DNA of 10,676 nt, from positions 1 through 10,676 of the forward strand of contig CAYJIK010000068.1 in the NCBI GenBank assembly GCA_964370205.1. Direction: 5' to 3'. The position numbers and the translations under genes are program-made. The notes beneath the pieces are model-generated. The model had not been told where the DNA came from and ran no database searches. It saw nothing but the letters and a program-made list of their open reading frames with translations. This stretch comes from DAMCAP01 sp964370205. GTDB taxonomy: Bacteria > Bacillota > Clostridia > Oscillospirales > Ruminococcaceae. Every line of letters begins with the position of its first letter. Position 1 is the first letter of the stretch. Shown one piece after another: positions 6,418 through 10,676 of the stretch.

Positions 6418-7743
6418 CTACTCGCCCCTTCCACGCTCTCTGATAATCCAGCGCACAGGAGTGCCGTCCAGCGTGAACATCTCACGCAGTTGGTTTTCAA
6501 GGTAACGCTGATAGGAAAAGTGCATAAGTTCTGCGCTGTTTACAAACGCTACAAATGTCGGCGGTTTTATCGACGGCTGTGTGATGTAGTAGATTTTGAG
6601 GCGCTTGCCCTTGTCTGTCGGTGGGTTTACTCGAGCAGTCGCAAACGCTAACAGGTGGTTTAGCTGACCTGTCGGTATACGAGTGCGGTTCTTTTCGTTT
6701 ACATAGACGATAAGCTCAAACAGCTTGTCAAGGCGCTGACCTGTCACCGACGATATAAACACAACCGGTGCATACGCCATAAAGGGCAGTTCTTCTCTGA
6801 TGCTTTCTTCAAAACGGTAGACGCTCTTGTCGTCCTTCTCTATAGCGTCCCACTTGTTAACGGCGATAACACAACCCTTGCCCTGATCGTTGGCGTAACC
6901 TGCAACCTTAGAGTCTTGGTCGGTGATACCCACAGTTGCGTCTATCATAATAACGCAGACATCGGAGCGGTCTACCGCCATATAAGAGCGGATAACGCTG
7001 TATCGCTCGACAGCCTCGGTCACCTTCGACTTTTTGCGGATACCTGCCGTGTCAATAAACGTGAATTTGCCGTGACTGTTCTCAAAGTCACTGTCCGCCG
7101 CATCACGTGTAGTACCTGCGACAGGGGACACTATCATCCTCTGCTCGCCTGTAATCTTATTTACAAGGGAACTTTTACCGACGTTCGGCTTGCCTATAAT
7201 AGCAACCTTTATACGCTCCTCGTCCTCTTCGCCCTGCGGCACCTCTTTGAGGTACTTGTACATTTCGTCTAAGAGGTCACCTGTGCCGTGACCGTGAAGC
7301 GCCGACACAGGGAAGGGGTCACCCAGTCCCAGACTGTAGAAGTCATACAGTTCGGTGGGTGGCTCGCCCAGAGTGTCAACACGGTTTACACATAGTATGA
7401 CAGGTTTACGGCTCTTGAGTAGTTGAGTGGCTATGTCTAGGTCGTTGGCGGTTGCGCCTGCACGTATGTCGGTGACAAGCACAATAACGTCAGCGTTATC
7501 AATAGCCATCTGCGCCTGCTCACGCATAAGCGGCAGAAATTCCTCGCCCGAATATGGGTCGATACCGCCGGTATCCACCATCATAAAATCTATACCACGC
7601 CAGTCACATTCGGAGTATACTCTGTCCCTCGTGACCCCGGGCGTGTCCTCCACTATCGAGAGTTTTCGACCTATCAGTCTATTAAAAAGCGTGGATTTAC
7701 CCACGTTAGGTCGCCCGACAACGGCTACAACAGGTTTAGACAT
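6418..7743 (-). CDS. der: Ribosome biogenesis GTPase Der (EngA)
   Basis: Der is an essential two-domain GTPase that acts in assembly of the 50S ribosomal subunit. The first G domain has GRPNVGKS (10-17), the switch TPGVTRD (34-40), DTGG (57-60), NRVD (120-123) and SAL (147-149). The second has GKPNVGKS (184-191), AGTTRD (209-214), DTAG (231-234), NKWD (296-299) and SSV (331-333). The KH-like C-terminal domain (about 355-441) ends with the typical TPVR-W-I-R-x-R block. The length of 441 residues is normal. ATG 7743 gives the usual MSKPVVAVVGRPNVGKS N-terminus. An in-frame ATG at 7755 directly abuts the ribosome site (7756-7763) and is unlikely. The gene lies between a DUF512 gene and plsY, the usual Clostridia order. 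A long inverted repeat lies just upstream of its ribosome site. Confidence 0.98.
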   Translation of the reverse strand: MSKPVVAVVGRPNVGKSTLFNRLIGRKLSIVEDTPGVTRDRVYSECDWRGIDFMMVDTGGIDPYSGEEFLPLMREQAQMAIDNADVIVLVTDIRAGATANDLDIATQLLKSRKPVILCVNRVDTLGEPPTELYDFYSLGLGDPFPVSALHGHGTGDLLDEMYKYLKEVPQGEEDEERIKVAIIGKPNVGKSSLVNKITGEQRMIVSPVAGTTRDAADSDFENSHGKFTFIDTAGIRKKSKVTEAVERYSVIRSYMAVDRSDVCVIMIDATVGITDQDSKVAGYANDQGKGCVIAVNKWDAIEKDDKSVYRFEESIREELPFMAYAPVVFISSVTGQRLDKLFELIVYVNEKNRTRIPTGQLNHLLAFATARVNPPTDKGKRLKIYYITQPSIKPPTFVAFVNSAELMHFSYQRYLENQLREMFTLDGTPVRWIIRERGRGE

Positions 7744-7767
7744 ATTAATAATCATTCCTTTCTATCG

Positions 7768-7862
7768 TAAGTGAGTTTCCGAAAACGAACAGCTTTGACG
7801 TAGACGAAGTTTTACACGTTTGGGTTATACAGTTAGGGTATTCGTTTTAGGAAGCTCACTTA
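7768..7862. repeat. 95-bp inverted-repeat element upstream of der
   Basis: The arms at 7768-7789 and 7841-7862 are reverse complements over 22 bases with two mismatches. They enclose 51 bases. Each outer end is TA, with AGTGAG just inside on one side and CTCACT on the other. In plus-strand RNA one mismatch becomes a U-G wobble. The element ends 4 bases before the der ribosome site. It could be a small mobile-element remnant (MITE) with TA target sites or a long leader hairpin controlling der. Inside it, TATAAC on the minus strand (7824-7829) is a weak -10 candidate. Confidence 0.8.
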
Positions 7863-8026
7863 AGTGCGGTTTGGACAAAGTTACAGCACGGTTAAATGCG
7901 TGCGGTTAGTTCGGTGTTAACGAGGATATCAAGGAGGCTTGGTATAGCTATTGTGTGAGGTGGCTTGCCATGTCCACAGAGGGGGACAACTGTTACGGTA
8001 ATTTTCCCACTACTCAACATTTACTT
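7863..8026. other. Gene-free gap between the DUF512 gene and der
   Basis: Together with the inverted repeat, 283 bases separate the DUF512 stop from the der start. I see only short hairpins: GCACG/CGTGC near 7887-7900 and TGTCC/GGACA near 7970-7988. No clear minus-strand terminator or consensus promoter is present, so co-transcription with the DUF512 gene cannot be decided. An AAGGAGG at 7931-7937 on the plus strand leads only to immediate stops. Confidence 0.5.
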
Positions 8027-9313
8027 TTACTCAAACAGTTCCTCCACCAATGCATAACCGTCCACCTGAACGGTATGTACTGCCACGCCCAGAGCGTTCG
8101 AGATTTCCTCTACGGTCATATCGTCAAGTGTCAAGTCCTTCTCTGCTCGTAGGACAGTTTCCGCAAGTAGTAGCTTCTCACCCAATATACAACCTTCAAG
8201 CCCACTTACAATGTCGCTACCTGTCAACAGTCCTGTGACAGTCACATGTCCTCCGAAGAAGTGGTTCTTTAGCTTGTACACGTTCACTGTGAGGTTACTA
8301 TCCTTCTGCATCGCCATGTCGCAGAGTTTCTTGATGAATGGATAGGCTATCTCACCTGTCCCCACCGAGATAGTCCGCTTTCTGTCTACAGGTTCCACAT
8401 CCTCAAGAGCGGCGGTGAACTCGTCGCACAGTAACGCCGTCATGCCAACACCGTTTTCAAGCTGTAGCAGGTCGCCGAAGTAGGAAAGCTCTGGAATAGG
8501 ACGCTCTGCGGTGATGAAAAACTCGTCCGAAGGGTAGATGTTTCGGGCAGACCCTGTGGCGTTTTGACGCTCTATTGTGTCGATGACAGCCCCTGCACTC
8601 TCCTTGTTAAACGGTGTCAGCGGATATAGCCCCTCCCTGTGCGCAGTCAAGCCGACGGGGACACACGCTATACTCTGTATAGATGGGATCTTTGCAAGGT
8701 CACGGAACGTGTTTGCAAGTTCATCGCCGTCGTTCAAGTTTGGGCAGAGTACAAGTTGTGCGTTTATCGCAATGCCTGCTTCGCCCAGTCTAAAGAGCCG
8801 AGAAAGCGCAGTGCCGGACGTGCGGTTGCCCATCAGTTCCACACGAAGCTCGGGATTTGTGGTGTGGACAGAAATGTTTACAGGGGATAGTTTCATAGCG
8901 ATAATGCGCTCAATCTCCCTGTCTGTAGTGTTTGTCAGCGTGATGTAATTGCCAAACAAAAAGCCCAGACGATCGTCGTCATCTTTAAAGTAAATAGGCT
9001 CACGCATACCGGGTGGGTTTTGGTCAACAAAGCAGAACACGCACTTATTCTTACAGAATTTCTGATTGTCCATCAGATACGTCTCAAACTCCAGTCCTAT
9101 GTCGTCGTACTCCGGCTTTTTTATGCTGACAGTCCGAACTTGTGACAGCGCATCAGACAGCACCAGCTCTACCGTCGTCTCACTCAGATAAAAGCGGTAG
9201 TCGAGGACATCTATTATATCGTTTCCGTTTATGGATATAAGCGTGTCCGCAGGAGTTATCCCATGCTTTTTCGCTAAAGAACCGCTTACTACTTCTTTGA
9301 TTTTTACAGGCAT
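8027..9313 (-). CDS. DUF512 family protein, PDZ-like plus radical-SAM-like FeS protein
   Basis: This is a conserved Firmicutes protein of unknown reaction. Residues 1-62 form a PDZ-like domain (VVSGSLAKKHGITPADTLISINGNDI). Next comes a Cys cluster C87-x3-C91-x2-C94, the radical-SAM pattern that binds a [4Fe-4S] cluster and S-adenosylmethionine, within CKNKCVFCFVDQNP (87-100). The DUF512 half carries the motifs ACVPVGLTAHREGLYPL (216-232), YPSDEFFITAERPIPE (260-275), LENGVGM (285-291), the glycine-rich SVGTGE (316-321), and FFGGHVTVTGLLTG (352-365). The 428 residues are the usual size. ATG 9313 follows GAGGAGGG (9324-9331); the frame extends upstream to 9370 across a leader hairpin, which I reject. 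It heads the housekeeping run with der and is nearly always beside der in Clostridia, so a link to ribosome assembly or translation is suspected but unproven. Confidence 0.95.
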   Translation of the reverse strand: MPVKIKEVVSGSLAKKHGITPADTLISINGNDIIDVLDYRFYLSETTVELVLSDALSQVRTVSIKKPEYDDIGLEFETYLMDNQKFCKNKCVFCFVDQNPPGMREPIYFKDDDDRLGFLFGNYITLTNTTDREIERIIAMKLSPVNISVHTTNPELRVELMGNRTSGTALSRLFRLGEAGIAINAQLVLCPNLNDGDELANTFRDLAKIPSIQSIACVPVGLTAHREGLYPLTPFNKESAGAVIDTIERQNATGSARNIYPSDEFFITAERPIPELSYFGDLLQLENGVGMTALLCDEFTAALEDVEPVDRKRTISVGTGEIAYPFIKKLCDMAMQKDSNLTVNVYKLKNHFFGGHVTVTGLLTGSDIVSGLEGCILGEKLLLAETVLRAEKDLTLDDMTVEEISNALGVAVHTVQVDGYALVEELFE

Positions 9314-9317
9314 GGTA

Positions 9318-9360
9318 CTTTCTCCCTCCTCGAAAAACCTCAAAAAGAGGTTAGGAAAAG
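9318..9360 (-). promoter_or_regulatory. Leader hairpin with possible SD-masking alternative, upstream of DUF512 gene
   Basis: In the minus-strand transcript AACCUC (9347-9352) pairs with GAGGUU (9336-9341) around UUUUU. The same 5' segment (9347-9360) can instead pair with the ribosome-site segment (9318-9331); I count 11 of 14 positions pairing, including wobbles. The two folds exclude each other, so the leader could mask or free the ribosome site. It could also be a weak terminator hairpin with a UUU tail. This is a paper fold only. Confidence 0.35.
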
Positions 9361-9402
9361 TGCAAGGCATCTACCGCACACCAATCACTAACCCCTTTTT
9401 AC

Positions 9403-9430
9403 GTTATAGTTGACAGTGTGACTTTGTCAC
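9403..9430 (-). promoter_or_regulatory. Probable sigma-A promoter for the DUF512 gene
   Basis: GTGACA (9425-9430) and TATAAC (9403-9408) each match the -35 and -10 consensus at five of six bases, with a 16-base spacer. Transcription would start near 9396, giving a leader of about 83 bases. It could drive the DUF512 gene and possibly der, plsY and gpsA. Confidence 0.6.
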
Positions 9431-9433
9431 ACT
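9415..9433. promoter_or_regulatory. Operator-like palindrome over the -35 box
   Basis: AGTGTGACAAAGTCACACT is an 8+3+8 perfect palindrome that contains the whole -35 box of the DUF512 promoter. The position fits a repressor site. TGTGA-N5-TCACA resembles a CRP/FNR-type site (TGTGA-N6-TCACA) but is one base short, so I do not name the regulator. Confidence 0.5.
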
Positions 9434-9441
9434 CACTATTC

Positions 9442-9656
9442 TGTTCGGCGTAGCTTATCAAAAAACATTTTGATAAGCTTGTCCTGCACAGCAGGGGTTA
9501 TCTGAATGGGGGACAAACCCTGACGGTTTTCCCCCAAACCCCCATTCCCTCCGAAAAGTCAAGATAACTCTGCTTTTTCGGGTTTTGTTGGCAGTTTGCG
9601 CCGTGAACTTTTTGTTCGGCGTAGCTCGTTTTGTCGGGGAGTCAATCCGCCGAACA
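9442..9656. repeat. Densely structured intergenic block with repeated TGTTCGGCG motif
   Basis: The rpmF-DUF512 gap (9370-9666) holds no gene. TGTTCGGCG opens the block at 9442, recurs at 9613 as part of a 14-base direct repeat (TGTTCGGCGTAGCT), and closes it inverted as CGCCGAACA at 9648-9656. Hairpins fill the space between. A 12-bp perfect stem pairs 9452-9463 with 9468-9479, and a 5-bp stem occupies 9483-9495. A branched structure joins 9497-9512 to 9539-9547 plus 9562-9568, and a bulged stem lies at 9599-9621. None has a U-tract placed to end rpmF transcription cleanly. It may be a mobile palindromic element, a decayed repeat, or a structured RNA. Confidence 0.65.
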
Positions 9657-9666
9657 CAGACGAAGT

Positions 9667-9849
9667 CTAGGCCTCGATGGCAATAATCTCTTTGCCCTTG
9701 TAGTATCCACACTCGGGGCATACTCTGTGGGGAACTTTAAGCTCTCCGCAATGTGTACACTTAGAGAATGTGGGAGCGCTCAACTTCCAAACGCTGGAAC
9801 GTCTCTTATCTCTGCGTGCGCGGGAAACTCTTTTCTTTGGTACAGCCAT
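9667..9849 (-). CDS. rpmF: 50S ribosomal protein L32
   Basis: This 60-residue basic protein of the large ribosomal subunit begins MAVPKKRVSRARRDKRRS, the usual L32 N-terminus. It carries an intact zinc ribbon, C31-x2-C34 and C44-x2-C47 (CTHCGELKVPHRVCPEC), so it is the zinc-binding C+ form. GAGGAGG at 9857-9863 sits 7 bases before the ATG. It follows yceD by 96 bases on the same strand. That gap holds a weak 5-bp hairpin (9913-9932) and no evident promoter, so the two genes are probably one transcript. Confidence 0.99.
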   Translation of the reverse strand: MAVPKKRVSRARRDKRRSSVWKLSAPTFSKCTHCGELKVPHRVCPECGYYKGKEIIAIEA

Positions 9850-9945
9850 ACAGGCACCTCCTCGTCTAAAAATATCATCTATTAAAAATCGCTTTTGCCT
9901 ATTTAGGGTGTGGCTCGTGAATAAACTCGAGCAACCCCCGCAAGA

Positions 9946-10437
9946 TTACAGCAACTTTCTTAGCACGTCAAACCTTGGGTCGCCTACCTTCTTTTCGCAC
10001 TTGCATACTTCGGTAGATAGACGCACTCCGCAACCGTCGCAAAGTCCTTTACAGTTCTCGCTGCAAAGCACAAAGCCGGGCAACCCTAAGTATACATCAT
10101 TTCGTACTATTAAGTCAAGGTCTAAACTATCATTTTCTATAAGAATATATCCTTCCACATCCTCCGACTCCAATGTACGCACCAGAGTATGCTCGGGGGA
10201 TAGCTTAAGGTTTACCTTAGTGGGGGCAAGGCAGCGTCCGCAGGTGAGTTTTAGCTCCTCGCTGACAGCGTAGGAAAGCGTGACCACCGATGCCCTGCTT
10301 GCAATCTGCCCTTTCACCTTTACAGGTGCTGTAAACACCTGCTCACCGTACAGCGTCACATCTGTCAAGTCTACTTCGGTGTCTATGCCTATTAACAACG
10401 TGCGTGCGTGAAATATCTCGGTGAGTTTAATGTGCAT
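9946..10437 (-). CDS. DUF177 / YceD-like protein (YlbN family)
   Basis: The 163-residue protein belongs to the DUF177 family (YceD in Escherichia coli, YlbN in Bacillus), which is almost always encoded just before rpmF and is linked to 23S rRNA metabolism. Visible signatures are CGRC (66-69) after the strand VTLSYAVSEELKLT, a cysteine-rich stretch with C125, C129, C133, C136, C145 and C147, and the conserved ending GDPRFDVLRKLL. The cysteines probably bind a metal. GAGGGG (10449-10454) lies 11 bases before the ATG. An AU-rich near-palindrome covers the start codon. The gene is first in its operon, under the promoter at 10538-10566. Confidence 0.95.
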   Translation of the reverse strand: MHIKLTEIFHARTLLIGIDTEVDLTDVTLYGEQVFTAPVKVKGQIASRASVVTLSYAVSEELKLTCGRCLAPTKVNLKLSPEHTLVRTLESEDVEGYILIENDSLDLDLIVRNDVYLGLPGFVLCSENCKGLCDGCGVRLSTEVCKCEKKVGDPRFDVLRKLL

Positions 10438-10441
10438 TAAA
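10426..10441. other. Near-palindrome over the yceD start codon
   Basis: TTTAATG and CATTAAA flank a central TG, so RNA could form a 6-bp AU stem with a GUGC loop that includes the start codon. It is weak, and no known regulator is implied. Confidence 0.25.
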
Positions 10442-10537
10442 TGTTCAGCCCCTCAGCCTTTCGGTATGCTTTTGTTTTTACAATAAATCAAGACACGAAA
10501 AGTGCGCTGTCACACACCTCCGTATCGTAGCCCAGTA

Positions 10538-10566
10538 ATTATAACCTGTAATAGTCGAGTTGTCAA
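10538..10566 (-). promoter_or_regulatory. Perfect consensus sigma-A promoter for yceD-rpmF
   Basis: TTGACA (10561-10566) and TATAAT (10538-10543) are separated by exactly 17 bases on the minus strand. Transcription should begin near 10531, leaving a 5' leader of about 94 bases before yceD. No terminator or known riboswitch is evident in that leader. Confidence 0.93.
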
Positions 10567-10676
10567 CCTTAAAAGTCGCAGAGTAGGTATTTTACGTTGG
10601 GTGGATGATGTGAAAGTGCTTGGCAAGGTGTTTTGCACCCCGAAGGATAGTGCCGCTTGTACAGCCTACCACCCGA

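Noticed and set aside
7931..8152. Small plus-strand gene after AAGGAGG at 7931
   Set aside because: Nearby starts hit stops at once, and the GTG 7955 frame is 17 bases away and runs antisense into the DUF512 coding region.
9314..9370. N-terminal extension of the DUF512 protein to 9370
   Set aside because: It would translate through the leader hairpin and the ribosome site; the PDZ-like domain begins right at the 9313 start.
9403..9433. CRP/FNR binding site
   Set aside because: The half-site spacing is five bases instead of six, and no such regulator is in view; kept only as an unnamed operator candidate.
9458..9721. Minus-strand 87-residue frame across the rpmF end and the structured gap
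   Set aside because: It overlaps rpmF in another frame, has no ribosome site, and its composition follows the hairpins.
10478..10521. Leader peptide of about 11 codons (GTG 10513) ahead of yceD
   Set aside because: The spacer from GGAGG is only 3 bases and no attenuator hairpin pair follows.
10567..10676. Partial gene at the right edge
   Set aside because: A plus-strand frame from GTG 10601 and a minus-strand frame ending in TAA at 10592-10594 are both open to the edge. Neither gives a recognisable protein or a good ribosome site, so I cannot choose.

Overview
The window reads as chromosomal DNA from a Firmicute of the class Clostridia, probably a gut-type member of the Oscillospiraceae or a relative. 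The evidence is the minus-strand run DUF512 radical-SAM-like protein, der, plsY and gpsA, the ylbN/yceD-rpmF pair, purine-rich Shine-Dalgarno sites, and a perfect sigma-A promoter. The family-level placement is inference.

The window splits into two convergent halves. The left half (1-4439, plus strand) is accessory. It starts with the 3' part of a polytopic membrane protein gene cut by the window edge, followed by a complete tandem paralogue of 477 residues. Each paralogue appears to be built from two same-orientation repeats of about six membrane segments. Next come a palindromic repeat-like hairpin, an FMN split-barrel protein fused to a two-cluster ferredoxin domain, and a membrane-anchored extracytoplasmic protein of unknown function. 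A strong hairpin at 4445-4470 probably terminates transcription from both sides.

The right half (4492-10676, minus strand) is housekeeping. In order of transcription it holds yceD/ylbN (DUF177) and rpmF (ribosomal protein L32), driven by a consensus promoter at 10538-10566. A densely structured 297-base gap follows, with its own promoter and a palindrome lying over the -35 box. Then come the DUF512 gene, a 283-base gap with a long inverted repeat, der, a 12-bp tandem repeat, plsY and gpsA. These genes join ribosome biogenesis (L32, Der) to membrane lipid synthesis: GpsA makes sn-glycerol-3-phosphate and PlsY acylates it.

I found no clear new multi-gene system. The parts most worth a second look are the duplicated membrane protein pair and the non-coding DNA around the housekeeping genes: the structured 9442-9656 block, the operator-like palindrome, a possible SD-masking leader, the inverted repeat ahead of der, the 12-mer array, and the unclear gpsA start codon.
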